Source: DASZPJ01 sp035550295 (GTDB taxonomy: Bacteria; Patescibacteriota; Saccharimonadia; Saccharimonadales; UBA4665). Taken from it: DNA of 31,004 bases. The first letter of the stretch is position 1. The number at the start of each line of letters is the position of its first letter. The translations under genes and the position numbers were made by a program. Below are positions 15,056 through 23,558 of the stretch, piece after piece. The stretch is taken from the NCBI GenBank assembly GCA_035550295.1, contig DASZPJ010000030.1, positions 1 through 31,004 on the forward strand. The letters run 5' to 3'. Under the pieces are notes generated by a model, which was given only the letters and a program-made list of their open reading frames with translations, had not been told where the DNA came from and searched no databases.

Positions 15056-16261
15056 CTAGTTGAACGGGTGAGTTAGGCGCCACCAGGCTGATGGTGCAGG
15101 AATTGTCTTGGCCAGCTTGATCTCAACTGACTTACCCCTAGTAGCTACGCTGCCGATAATTTGGCCCTCTTTGCTGGTGGCTGGAATTGTACCAAGTCCT
15201 ATTTGGGCGCCCACTTCGGTGCCGGCCCAGGTTTGGAAATTGAGATCCGAGCTTACCACTGCTGCCACGCTGCCACCCCACGGCAATTTATAGTGTCCAA
15301 TGACGGTATTTTTTTTGACAAAGGTGACGGTTTTGAAATTTGTCTGGGCTGATTGGATCATCGGCAGGCTTCCGGCCACTGCATCATAAAGGCTTGGTGC
15401 ACCAGCATAAGCGATGACGAGAGTGCGCGGGTCACCGTTGAGCGTAATGCTGACGGCCGAAACGAATACACCGCCGGCTTGGTCGCTATTGCCAGTTTTT
15501 ATCCCTACTATGTGATTGGTTCCAAGCAAGAAGTTAACGTTCTTAATTTTTCCGGCCACCGGAATGGTGGCGGTTTTCTGGCCGACAATTTGGGCCAGGA
15601 CCGGATTTTGCATAGCAAGTTGGCCGATCAACACAAGGTCACTAGCCGTACTGGTTGTGCTTGGGTCAAGACCGCTGGCATCTGACCCTACGTGGGTGTT
15701 CTGTAAATTAAGCGTTGCCAAATAGCTATTGGCAGCTTTTGCATAGGCTGGCAGGGAACCATAAGCCCAAACTGCCAAGCTGTCGGCTACATTATTGGCT
15801 GATGGCAGCATCAAGGCCTGCAACATTTGGTATTCGCTAATCTTCTCGCCAGCCACGACCCTTACTACCGACCCGTTTTGGGCGGCATATTTTTGGTAGA
15901 GTGCAACATCGCTGGCTGTTAGGGTAATTGTCGGGCCGGTTTGGCCCAATCCTACTGGTTTATCGCGCAGCACCATTAGTGCCGTGATCAGCTTGGCCGT
16001 GCTGGCAGTCGGCACCGGCGTTTGTTTGCCGTGAGTTTGCAGGGTTCCGCCATCAACTAAACCGATTGCCTGTTGGCCGGTTTTAGGCCAAGTCAAGCTG
16101 CCGGCTGGCGCAGTAACCACAATGTTTGGACTGGTTTGTTGTGGCCTGAGATACGGCAAGGGCCTGTGCAGGGCCCAGTAGCCGTATCCGCCCAATATCA
16201 TCAAGATTGCCAAGCCAGCAATCCCAAATTTGATGAATTTACTGTTTTTCTGCCTGATCAT
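15056..16261 (-). CDS. dacA: D-alanyl-D-alanine carboxypeptidase (S11, PBP5-like)
   Basis: A serine peptidase that trims the terminal D-Ala from peptidoglycan stem peptides outside the cell. The 401-residue protein has an N-terminal membrane helix (about 11-30). The active-site triad of motifs is complete: STAK (S87, K90), SAN (154-156) and KTG (255-257). Flanking sequence such as GIKTGNSDQAGGVFV matches the family. The C-terminal 120 residues probably form the beta-rich second domain. ATG 16261 is preceded by AGAAG and by TATCAT (16278-16273), giving a leader of about 5 nt. It is divergent from lemA. The symbol reflects family membership, not proven orthology. Confidence 0.92.
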   Translation of the reverse strand: MIRQKNSKFIKFGIAGLAILMILGGYGYWALHRPLPYLRPQQTSPNIVVTAPAGSLTWPKTGQQAIGLVDGGTLQTHGKQTPVPTASTAKLITALMVLRDKPVGLGQTGPTITLTASDVALYQKYAAQNGSVVRVVAGEKISEYQMLQALMLPSANNVADSLAVWAYGSLPAYAKAANSYLATLNLQNTHVGSDASGLDPSTTSTASDLVLIGQLAMQNPVLAQIVGQKTATIPVAGKIKNVNFLLGTNHIVGIKTGNSDQAGGVFVSAVSITLNGDPRTLVIAYAGAPSLYDAVAGSLPMIQSAQTNFKTVTFVKKNTVIGHYKLPWGGSVAAVVSSDLNFQTWAGTEVGAQIGLGTIPATSKEGQIIGSVATRGKSVEIKLAKTIPAPSAWWRLTHPFN

Positions 16262-16298
16262 CTTCTGGTTTTATGATACATCAGGCCAGCTGACGGTG

Positions 16299-16304
16299 TA
16301 TAAT
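16299..16304 (+). promoter_or_regulatory. -10 box of lemA-htpX
   Basis: TATAAT, followed by a leader of about 18 nt containing AAAGGGGG (16314-16321) 7 nt before the lemA ATG. The opposing dacA -10 (TATCAT, 16278-16273) lies 20 nt away. Confidence 0.5.
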
Positions 16305-16328
16305 AGAGTTACTAAAGGGGGAACGCCA

Positions 16329-16895
16329 ATGTCCGTTATTGTTATCATAATCATCGCAGTTGTACTGGTGGCTATCATCTTGGGAGTCATGTACAACAGT
16401 TTAGTGCGCTTGAACCAGCAATCCGATGAAGCCTGGAGCGACATCACCGTCCAGTTGAAACGACGGGCTGACCTGATTCCAAACCTAATAAACACCGTCA
16501 AAGGTTACGCTGCCCACGAAAAGGGTGTGTTTGAAGCCGTCACTGCGGCTCGTGCCAACACAGTCAACGCCCAGTCACCAGCTGCAGCTGCCAAGGCAGA
16601 AGGTGACTTCCAGCAGACTATGAAGAGCCTGTTCGCGGTGGCCGAAAACTACCCCGACCTTAAGGCAAACCAGAACTTCCTGGATTTGCAGGCGCAGTTG
16701 ACTGACACAGAAGATAAGATTCAAGCTTCACGCCGTTTCTACAACGGCGTCGTCCGTGACTTCAACACCAAACGAAAAGTCTTCCCGACCAACATTTTCG
16801 CTGGCATGCTGGGCTTCAACAAAGACAAGGAGTTCTTTGAAGTTAGTGACGCCGAAAACGCCGCCATCCAGAATCCAACCGAAGTCAAATTCTAA
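16329..16895 (+). CDS. lemA: LemA family protein
   Basis: A 188-residue membrane-anchored protein. One N-terminal helix (about 3-24) is followed by the LemA helical domain: YNSLVRLNQQSDEAWSDI, QLKRRADLIPNLINTVKGYA (about 45-63), ENYPDLKANQNFLDLQ (about 114-129) and TEDKIQASRRFYNGVVRDFN. These are strong family signatures, and length is typical. Its biochemical role is not settled. It is followed by htpX, a gene pair found in many bacteria and thought to act in membrane protein quality control. The start at 16329 is set by the ribosome-binding site; a longer reading from 16230 would overlap the promoter. Confidence 0.95.
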   Translation: MSVIVIIIIAVVLVAIILGVMYNSLVRLNQQSDEAWSDITVQLKRRADLIPNLINTVKGYAAHEKGVFEAVTAARANTVNAQSPAAAAKAEGDFQQTMKSLFAVAENYPDLKANQNFLDLQAQLTDTEDKIQASRRFYNGVVRDFNTKRKVFPTNIFAGMLGFNKDKEFFEVSDAENAAIQNPTEVKF

Positions 16896-16935
16896 GCATT
16901 TTCTAAGATCCAACAGCTAAGATCAAAGATTAAGA

Positions 16936-17817
16936 ATGTATAGCGATATTGCCCAAAACAAGCGCAAAACCCTATTCATCATGTTTGTTTTCATGGTGTT
17001 TATTGGCGCTATAATTTGGCTGTTTGACGTTTTGTACGGCGGCAAAAGCACTGGCATTTTTTACGGCGGCCTGATCGGTTCAGCCATCTATGTGATAATC
17101 AGCTATTACAGCGGTGCCAAAATGGCTTTAGCCGTGAACGGGGCTAAGGAAATCCAGAAAAACGACAACCCCCGACTGTTCCGGATAGTCGAAAACCTGG
17201 CTATTACCGATGGCTTGCCAACTCCGCGCATTTTCATCATGGGTGATCCGGCGCCGAACGCTTTTGCGACCGGCCGCGATCCAAAACATGCTGCCGTCTG
17301 TGTAACCAGCGGACTTTTGGACATTATGGATGACCAGGAACTTCAGGGCGTGATTGCCCACGAACTCGGCCATGTCAAAAACTTCGACACTCGCGTTATG
17401 CTTGTGGCGTTCGCATTGACGGCTGTGATTTCATTTGTGGCCGATGTAATTTTACGCATGACATGGTTTAGCGATAATCGTGACCGTGAGAATAATCAAC
17501 TGACTTTAGTGCTGGGAATCGTGGCGGCAATTTTGGCACCGTTTGTTGCCAGTTTGATCCAGCTGGCCGTATCACGGCAGCGCGAATACCTGGCTGATGC
17601 CACTGGCGCTTTGACGACACGTTACCCCGAAGGACTAATTAGCGCCCTCAAAAAAATTGAGCAGTCAGGTAGTGTGGCAGCGCACCAGAATACGGCAACG
17701 GCCCACTTGTTTTTCGCCAATCCGCTAAAAGGCCACAGCATCACCAATTTATTTAGTACCCACCCGCCAATTGACCAACGCATAAAGCGCCTTGAGGATA
17801 TGGGCGCCCACGCCTAA
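16936..17817 (+). CDS. htpX: Membrane zinc metalloprotease HtpX (M48)
   Basis: HtpX degrades damaged or misfolded membrane proteins. The 293-residue protein has two N-terminal helices (about 13-32 and 40-58) and two more at about 155-173 and 190-212. The zinc site HELGH spans 142-146, with E217 (QREYLAD) as third ligand, and PAPNAFATG (about 106-114) is also typical. Length is normal. It lies 40 nt after lemA with no ribosome-binding site, so it is probably co-transcribed and translated by re-initiation. TAAGAT at 16918-16923 could be a weak extra promoter. Confidence 0.95.
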   Translation: MYSDIAQNKRKTLFIMFVFMVFIGAIIWLFDVLYGGKSTGIFYGGLIGSAIYVIISYYSGAKMALAVNGAKEIQKNDNPRLFRIVENLAITDGLPTPRIFIMGDPAPNAFATGRDPKHAAVCVTSGLLDIMDDQELQGVIAHELGHVKNFDTRVMLVAFALTAVISFVADVILRMTWFSDNRDRENNQLTLVLGIVAAILAPFVASLIQLAVSRQREYLADATGALTTRYPEGLISALKKIEQSGSVAAHQNTATAHLFFANPLKGHSITNLFSTHPPIDQRIKRLEDMGAHA

Positions 17818-17822
17818 CCTTG

Positions 17823-17828
17823 TATACT
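17823..17828 (+). promoter_or_regulatory. -10 box of the membrane protein-ligA operon (leaderless type)
   Basis: TATACT ends exactly 6 nt before the ATG at 17835, within 6 nt of the htpX stop codon. No good -35 is visible. Confidence 0.5.
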
Positions 17829-17834
17829 TGAGAG

Positions 17835-18851
17835 ATGGCAAAGAAACCTGGGAGCAAAACAGGCAAGCGGTCGGCAAAATCTAGGGCAGCGGCCACAAAA
17901 AAGTCACCGGCCGACAGTAAGAAGCCTGTTCGCGTACCACGAAAACTGGAACCCAAACGCCATCCACGTTGGCAATTTTGGCGTCGCTTGCCAGCCAACC
18001 AACTCCCAAGCAAGTTACCAAGTAGCTGGAGACTAACTAAACTGTCAGCTAAAACTTTGCGTGGCCACTGGAAGTTATTTGGAAAAATCAGCCTAATTTA
18101 TGGTGTACTGAACCTGGCTTTGGTGCGGGGTTTTAGCAGTGGCATTGACATTGGCAGCTTGCGAAGCTCGTTTGACCAAGCCGTTGGCGTCAGCTCAGGG
18201 TCGTTTACTTCGGGTATTGGCACTTTTGTTTCGCTGCTGGGTTCGGCCAGCACCAGCGGAAACCCCGGTGCCGGCACCTACCAATTATTCCTGGTTTTGT
18301 TTGTCAGCCTGGCAGTTATTTGGGCGCTGCGCCAAGTCGCGGCCGACCATCCGGCTAACGCCCGGGGCGCTTACTACCAGGGAATGTATCCGTTGATTCC
18401 GTTTATTTTGGTCACTATCGTCATAGGCCTGCAGCTAATTCCACTCACCATCGGTTCGTTCATATATTCGATTGTTATCAGTAATGGTATTGCTGTCGGC
18501 TTTTGGGAACATGCGTTTTGGCTGGCGATATTTGTTTTGCTAGCGGCGCTTAGTATTCGCATGATATGCTCATCAATTTTCGCCTTATATATTGTGACTT
18601 TGCCGGACATGACACCCATGAGTGCCTTGCGATCAGCCCGGCGACTAGTGAAGCATCGACGCTTGTCAATTTTGCGAAAACTCCTGTGGCTGCCGATATT
18701 ACTGCTGATTATATTGGCTGTCATTTTGGTGCCGGTAATTATCTGGATAGACCCCATCACCCAATGGCTGTTCCTGTTGCTAATCATGTGTGCGCCAGCA
18801 GCAATCCACGCCTATATTTATACTTTGTATCGGGAACTTCTGAATGACTAA
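17835..18851 (+). CDS. Polytopic membrane protein with basic N-terminus, unknown function
   Basis: A 338-residue protein. Its first 75 residues are strongly basic and Pro/Lys/Arg-rich (KKPGSKTGKRSAKSR onward) and should be cytoplasmic. About six hydrophobic helices follow (about 85-103, 150-170, 190-215, 230-255, 285-310, 313-335). No family is recognised with confidence; the layout recalls general YciC/DUF-type membrane proteins. A polar loop rich in Ser/Gly (about 105-145) lies between helices 1 and 2. Its last 8 nt overlap the start of ligA, so the two are translationally coupled. Confidence 0.8.
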   Translation: MAKKPGSKTGKRSAKSRAAATKKSPADSKKPVRVPRKLEPKRHPRWQFWRRLPANQLPSKLPSSWRLTKLSAKTLRGHWKLFGKISLIYGVLNLALVRGFSSGIDIGSLRSSFDQAVGVSSGSFTSGIGTFVSLLGSASTSGNPGAGTYQLFLVLFVSLAVIWALRQVAADHPANARGAYYQGMYPLIPFILVTIVIGLQLIPLTIGSFIYSIVISNGIAVGFWEHAFWLAIFVLLAALSIRMICSSIFALYIVTLPDMTPMSALRSARRLVKHRRLSILRKLLWLPILLLIILAVILVPVIIWIDPITQWLFLLLIMCAPAAIHAYIYTLYRELLND

Positions 18852-20862
18852 AGCTGATGCTGAACAACGAATAGAAAAACTTCGCGAACTGATTAACGAT
18901 TATCGTTATCACTATCACGTGCTGGACGAGTCAATCATGAGCGAAGCCGCAGCCGACAGCCTGAAACATGAACTTTCACAGCTGGAAACCGAATTTCCGG
19001 ACTTAGTAACGCCAGACTCGCCAACGCAGCGCGTGGCCGGTGCGCCATTGCCGGGTTTTAAGCAAGTTGAACACAGCAGCCGGATGCTGAGTTTGAACGA
19101 TGTTTTTGACGAGGCCGAAATTCGGGCTTGGGAAGAGCGTATCACCAAATTGTCGCCAGCTGGTACGAAGTTTGAATATTTTGCAGACATCAAAATGGAC
19201 GGCTTTGCCTGCGCGTTGGTTTACCAGGACGGGCATTTGGTGACTGGCGTGACGCGTGGTGATGGCTTTGTCGGCGAAGACATTACGGCCAATGTCCGTA
19301 CCTTGGAATCGGTGCCACTTACCCTTCGCAAAACCAAGGCAGCAGCTGGTTTTTTGAAAGGCCGCACCGAAGTCCGCGGCGAAATAGTAATGTACAAATC
19401 CGATTTTGAAGCCCTGAACGCTGCCCAGGCCGCCGCCGGCAAACCGCTTTACGCCAACCCGCGCAACACTGCTGCAGGTACGATGCGCCAGCTGGATCCG
19501 GCCTTGGTTGCCCAACGTAAGTTACACTTTCGGGCCTATGATTTATTGCGCGAAAATCCGGCAGAAGTTCCAACCAACGACTTTGCCTACAAAACGCTGC
19601 GTGAACTCGGCTTTCTTGCCAACAAAGACGCCACGGTTCTAAACTCCGTCGAAGATATTATGAAATTTGCCGACAAGTGGGAAGACAAGCGAAAGCAGCT
19701 GGAATTCAATACTGACGGCCTAGTTGTAAAAATTAATGACCGGTCGCTGTTCGCCCGGCTTGGAGTGGCAGGCAAAGCACCACGTGGCGCGATAGCCATC
19801 AAGTATGCCGCCGAACAGGCAACCACCAAAGTCAAAGATATTTTTGTGTCGATCGGTCGCACGGGTGCAGCTACACCGGTAGCCATGCTGGAAGCCGTGG
19901 TTGTAGCCGGCAGCACCGTCCAAATGGCGACGCTGCACAACGAAGCTGAAGTTGCCCGCAAAGACATACGCGTCGGTGATACGGTGATCGTTCACAAAGC
20001 CGGCGATATCATTCCCGAAGTTGTCGAACCACTAGTCAAGTTGCGGGACGGATCCGAAAAAGCTTTTGTAATGCCAACGCATTGCCCGGAATGCCAAACC
20101 AAACTTGTTAAACTAAAAGCCGAAGATGCTGTCTGGCGCTGCCCGAACGAACATTGCCCCAGTCGCAGTTGGAAGCGCATTGAACACTTTGCTAGCAAGG
20201 GCGCGCTTGATATTGAAGGTTTAGGCGAGAAGAACGTAATTGCTTTAATTGACGCCAAACTGGTTAATGACCAAGCGGATATTTACAAGTTAAGAGTTGA
20301 GCAGGTGCTTGGTCTTGATCGCTTTGCTGAGGTGTCAGCCAATAAACTGGTGGACGCCATCCAGGCCAAAAAGAATCCACCGCTGGCAAAGTTTATTTAT
20401 GGTTTGGGTATCCGGCACATTGGCTCCCAAACAGCAATTGACCTGGCTAATACCTACAAAAATTTGCAGGCTTTAAGTGAGGCTACGATCGATTCATTAT
20501 CGGAAGTTGAAGGGGTTGGCGAAGTGGTAGCCGAGGCGGTAGTGGAGTGGTTTAGCGAACCGCGCAACCAACAGCTGTTAGCCAAATTTGCTGAACTTGG
20601 CGTCCAACCGGTAGCAGTCAAGCATGTTGGCGGCAAGCTAAGCGGGCAAAACTTTGTGGTTACTGGCACGCTTGAATCTATGGGCCGAGACCAGGCCGCC
20701 GAAAAAATCCGGGCACTAGGCGGAACGTTCCAAAGTTCGGTTGGTAAAGACACCGACTATTTAGTGGTGGGCGCCAATGTTGGTGCCTCAAAACTTGCAA
20801 AGGCCGATAAACTAGGTACAAAGCAACTTACCGAAGCTGAATTTTTAGAGATTATAGGATGA
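18844..20862 (+). CDS. ligA: NAD-dependent DNA ligase
   Basis: LigA seals nicks during replication and repair using NAD. The 672-residue protein has the standard order: domain Ia (YRYHYHVLDES near 20-30), the adenylation domain with the nucleophile K117 in KMDG, an OB fold (about 315-400), a four-cysteine zinc finger (C414, C417, C433, C438), helix-hairpin-helix repeats (about 455-575) and a C-terminal BRCT domain (about 598-672). The length is typical and no motif is missing. It overlaps the preceding membrane protein by 8 nt and the following one by ATGA. Confidence 0.98.
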   Translation: MTKADAEQRIEKLRELINDYRYHYHVLDESIMSEAAADSLKHELSQLETEFPDLVTPDSPTQRVAGAPLPGFKQVEHSSRMLSLNDVFDEAEIRAWEERITKLSPAGTKFEYFADIKMDGFACALVYQDGHLVTGVTRGDGFVGEDITANVRTLESVPLTLRKTKAAAGFLKGRTEVRGEIVMYKSDFEALNAAQAAAGKPLYANPRNTAAGTMRQLDPALVAQRKLHFRAYDLLRENPAEVPTNDFAYKTLRELGFLANKDATVLNSVEDIMKFADKWEDKRKQLEFNTDGLVVKINDRSLFARLGVAGKAPRGAIAIKYAAEQATTKVKDIFVSIGRTGAATPVAMLEAVVVAGSTVQMATLHNEAEVARKDIRVGDTVIVHKAGDIIPEVVEPLVKLRDGSEKAFVMPTHCPECQTKLVKLKAEDAVWRCPNEHCPSRSWKRIEHFASKGALDIEGLGEKNVIALIDAKLVNDQADIYKLRVEQVLGLDRFAEVSANKLVDAIQAKKNPPLAKFIYGLGIRHIGSQTAIDLANTYKNLQALSEATIDSLSEVEGVGEVVAEAVVEWFSEPRNQQLLAKFAELGVQPVAVKHVGGKLSGQNFVVTGTLESMGRDQAAEKIRALGGTFQSSVGKDTDYLVVGANVGASKLAKADKLGTKQLTEAEFLEIIG

Positions 20863-21584
20863 AACGCTCATCGAACCGCCTAAACTGTTTTTCGCCACCG
20901 GTAATGCTGGCGACGCTAACAATTGAAACCCTGCTGGCGATTTATACCGTTTGGCGCTACCGCTTGAACAACGCGACGCGGCTGATTGTGGCCATGCTGG
21001 TAGGGCTGGCGACTTTCCAGTTGGCGGAATATCACGTCTGCACCTCAACCGGCGCGCCGGTGCCATGGTCGCGACTTGGGTTTGTCGCCATCACCGCCTT
21101 GCCGCCGTTAGGCGTGCATCTGATGCATGTGCTAGCAGGTAAAAAACAGCGCCGGATGGTGGCGGCAGTCTATGCCCTTATGGTCGCCTTTATGGCCTTC
21201 TTTTTGGTTTGCCATGTTTTTACGGGTGAGCAATGCACTGGTAACTACGTGATTTTCCAGTTCAGCGATTGGGTGACCGGAACCTACAGCGTTTATTATT
21301 ACGGGCTGCTGATTTTGGGAATCTGGCTGGGTACTATCTGGTCGAATGACCTACAAAAGCAGGGCAAGAAAACCCGTCGCCAAGTCCAATCGACTCGGGG
21401 CTTGATTGTTGGTTATTTTGTCTTTTTGGTGCCGGTTGCTGTCGCAAATACCATCCGGCCGAAGACCCGGGATGGCATTCCCAGTATAATGTGCGGTTTC
21501 GCTGTGTTATTGGCAGTTATTATGGTGACCTATATTTTGCCACGGGTAGGCAAGCTTCGCCACGCCAAACCCCAGCAGTTTTAA
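20859..21584 (+). CDS. Seven-helix membrane protein, unknown function
   Basis: A 241-residue membrane protein with about seven hydrophobic segments (14-32, 40-57, 70-90, 100-122, 138-160, 185-202, 210-230). The overall pattern recalls the N-terminal 7TM sensor module of some histidine kinases, but no kinase or other output domain follows. Conserved-looking features are a Cys/His pair (EYHVC) and further Cys residues at the helix ends. It starts in the ATGA overlapping the ligA stop. The palindrome CAGTTT-T-AAACTG (21576-21588) covers its stop codon. Confidence 0.75.
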   Translation: MKRSSNRLNCFSPPVMLATLTIETLLAIYTVWRYRLNNATRLIVAMLVGLATFQLAEYHVCTSTGAPVPWSRLGFVAITALPPLGVHLMHVLAGKKQRRMVAAVYALMVAFMAFFLVCHVFTGEQCTGNYVIFQFSDWVTGTYSVYYYGLLILGIWLGTIWSNDLQKQGKKTRRQVQSTRGLIVGYFVFLVPVAVANTIRPKTRDGIPSIMCGFAVLLAVIMVTYILPRVGKLRHAKPQQF

Positions 21585-21611
21585 ACTGTTCAGCTTGGGA
21601 CACCAATGCGC

Positions 21612-21617
21612 TATACT
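21612..21617 (+). promoter_or_regulatory. -10 box of the Pro-rich pilin-like protein gene
   Basis: TATACT lies 29 nt before the ATG at 21647, which leaves a normal leader of about 23 nt with only a weak GGAA as ribosome-binding site. Confidence 0.35.
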
Positions 21618-21646
21618 AATTCCAAGTAAGCATAAACGGAACATCA

Positions 21647-23332
21647 ATGTCCCCACAGGAGTTTTCACAGCCATCGGGCGTGCCGCCACAGCCACAATCG
21701 CAACCGCCAAATGGCGGTATGCCACCTATTGCACCCCGCCGTCCAATGCACCAACCGCCTTACCAGCGGCCAAACCATGCCATGCCACCCAGGCAGCCCA
21801 TCCCAGTCCATTCACAACCCCTGAGCCCGCTACAGCCGGCTCAGTACTCCCAGCCAACCCCAGCTGTGCCACCAGCGCCACGTGGTCCAGTGACTGATGA
21901 GGTTGATGACGCCGTTTTCCAGTCACTCAATACGGCCGATCCGGCTCCGTTTGTATCGCCGAACCAAGCACCACCACAGCCGGCAGCGGTCCAACAGCCC
22001 GCTTTAGCGCCGCCAGAACCAGAACCTGCGTTGCCAGCAGGCCAGCCCATCGCCAAATTGCCGCGGCCAAAACGTGGTATAAAAATTCCAAAAAAGCTGG
22101 CGTTAGTAGCGCTGGCGGCTTTAGTTACCGGTGGCGGCACATTCGCATGGCTGCGCTACGAAACTTTGCAGAACGACCCGACGCGCGTTTTCCAAAGTGC
22201 TATGCACGCGGCTTTGTCTACCAGCCAAGTTGAGATTACTACGACTGGTACGAGTTCGACCACGGCCGACCTGGACTTCAGCGTGCCCACCAATATTTTG
22301 GTCAGCACCAAGGCCAGCCTAAACATCAATGGCAGCCCGGCTGAGTTGATTGGCTACGGTTCGGCCAGCAAGACTTACTTCAGTTACCAAAAACTGCCAG
22401 CCGGTGTAACTGGCAACGTGGCGGCCGTCGCCAAAGGGGCCTGGATCCAGTTGCGCAGCAAAGGATTATTGCCGGCCGGGATTAACGCCAACCTTAGCCA
22501 TGTGGCTGATCCGCGCTACCAAGCTTTCGGTCCAATTATTTTCGGCAACTTCTTGCCAAAAAACGCCAACCAACTAATTGGCTATGCAGTTGATCACAAC
22601 ATCTACAAGTTCAATCCCCAAAAGGTTAAGCACACTGTCCAAGAGGGCACCAAAGTCTTTGCCTACCCAATCACTCTGGATACCGGCAACCTAACAATCC
22701 TTAACCAAAGTGCCGCCAGCAGTGAAGGCTTCCAAACCGGTGATGTGCAGGCGGCAATCAACCAACTGGACAACTACAAAGGCATGAAGATAATGATCTA
22801 TATCACCAGTAGCAGCCACCAATTCTTTGGGTTCGATGCAACCAACGGCAACCAAACCGTTTCGATTCGTTACAGTAAATTTGATTCTGTTAAGATACCC
22901 GCCGAACCACAAACTAAACTGGGCTGGGCCAACTTTGCTGCCCTGCAATTACAGATTGAAGCGGCCGCTGCTGCTCATGAAACGCCGGCGCAACTGGATG
23001 CCGAAAGAGCACAACGCCTGGCAGCGGTTAGTTCGAACCTGGCTGATTATTTTGCAACCAATAACGCATACCCAACATTTACCCAGCTGAATGATCCAGT
23101 CTGGCTGCAGAACAACTTAGCAGGCCTGGATCCCGAAGCGCTGGACGACCCGCTGGCAGTAACCCGCCGACTTGCCGCCAAGCCTACACTGAAGAATTTT
23201 GCTTACCAGCCGACATCCGATAATGGCAAATTGGCTTGCGACAATGTCACCCAAAACTGCAGCCACTACCTGTTAACGGCAATCTTGAGCACCGGCAAAC
23301 CCTATGCAGTCAGCGACAAAGTCACCCCATAG
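21647..23332 (+). CDS. Pro-rich membrane-anchored envelope protein with pilin-like tail
   Basis: A 561-residue protein of unknown function. Residues 1-145 are a Pro/Gln/Ala-rich disordered cytoplasmic region ending in basic residues. A single helix follows (about 151-168), so most of the protein is outside. The ectodomain (170-560) is Thr/Ser/Asn-rich at first. Its last 110 residues (helix with LAAVSSNLADYFATNNAYPT, then a Cys pair in CDNVTQNC) resemble the globular end of minor type IV pilins. The likeness is by pattern only. It follows the ligA operon behind its own -10 box. Confidence 0.8.
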   Translation: MSPQEFSQPSGVPPQPQSQPPNGGMPPIAPRRPMHQPPYQRPNHAMPPRQPIPVHSQPLSPLQPAQYSQPTPAVPPAPRGPVTDEVDDAVFQSLNTADPAPFVSPNQAPPQPAAVQQPALAPPEPEPALPAGQPIAKLPRPKRGIKIPKKLALVALAALVTGGGTFAWLRYETLQNDPTRVFQSAMHAALSTSQVEITTTGTSSTTADLDFSVPTNILVSTKASLNINGSPAELIGYGSASKTYFSYQKLPAGVTGNVAAVAKGAWIQLRSKGLLPAGINANLSHVADPRYQAFGPIIFGNFLPKNANQLIGYAVDHNIYKFNPQKVKHTVQEGTKVFAYPITLDTGNLTILNQSAASSEGFQTGDVQAAINQLDNYKGMKIMIYITSSSHQFFGFDATNGNQTVSIRYSKFDSVKIPAEPQTKLGWANFAALQLQIEAAAAAHETPAQLDAERAQRLAAVSSNLADYFATNNAYPTFTQLNDPVWLQNNLAGLDPEALDDPLAVTRRLAAKPTLKNFAYQPTSDNGKLACDNVTQNCSHYLLTAILSTGKPYAVSDKVTP

Positions 23333-23334
23333 GC

Positions 23335-23362
23335 TTGACAAAAGTCAAAAATTAGTTATGCT
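23335..23362 (+). promoter_or_regulatory. Promoter of a candidate structured RNA
   Basis: Perfect TTGACA (23335-23340), a 16-nt spacer and TATGCT (23357-23362), starting 3 nt after the preceding stop codon. No adequate ORF follows at the normal distance. Confidence 0.65.
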
Positions 23363-23368
23363 TATTAA

Positions 23369-23502
23369 CAGATCGTGCGCATAAAGCGGCGCGTGAAAAG
23401 TCAAAACAAAAACGATCAAAAACAAATATGACTCGCCCGCCGCGGGTGGGCGCGCACGAAACATCAAAAGACAAAGCCGGGCTCCGAAATGCCTGGCTTT
23501 GT
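23369..23502 (+). ncRNA. Candidate structured small RNA upstream of corA
   Basis: A transcript from the promoter at 23335 would fold with CGTGCGC (23374-23380) pairing with GCGCACG (23452-23458). Inside this lie an A-rich stretch closed by GTCA/TGAC and the stem CGCCCGCC/GGTGGGCG (23434-23452). A 12-bp hairpin ACAAAGCCGGGC/GCCTGGCTTTGT (23471-23502) ends it, without a T-run. It could be a small RNA or a leader of corA. It does not show the Mg-sensing M-box motifs I know. Confidence 0.4.
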
Positions 23503-23533
23503 ACTAATAATGCTGAGCCGATTCGGCCTGTGG

Positions 23534-23539
23534 TATAGT
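23534..23539 (+). promoter_or_regulatory. -10 box of corA
   Basis: TATAGT, with a leader of about 13 nt containing ATAAGGA (23543-23549) 9 nt before the ATG. corA can thus be transcribed separately from the upstream RNA candidate. Confidence 0.45.
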
Positions 23540-23558
23540 CAGGATAAGGACAAGCACT

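Noticed and set aside
23424..23534. 36-codon ORF inside the RNA candidate (MTRPPRVGAHET onward)
   Set aside because: No ribosome-binding site, and it runs through two strong hairpins.
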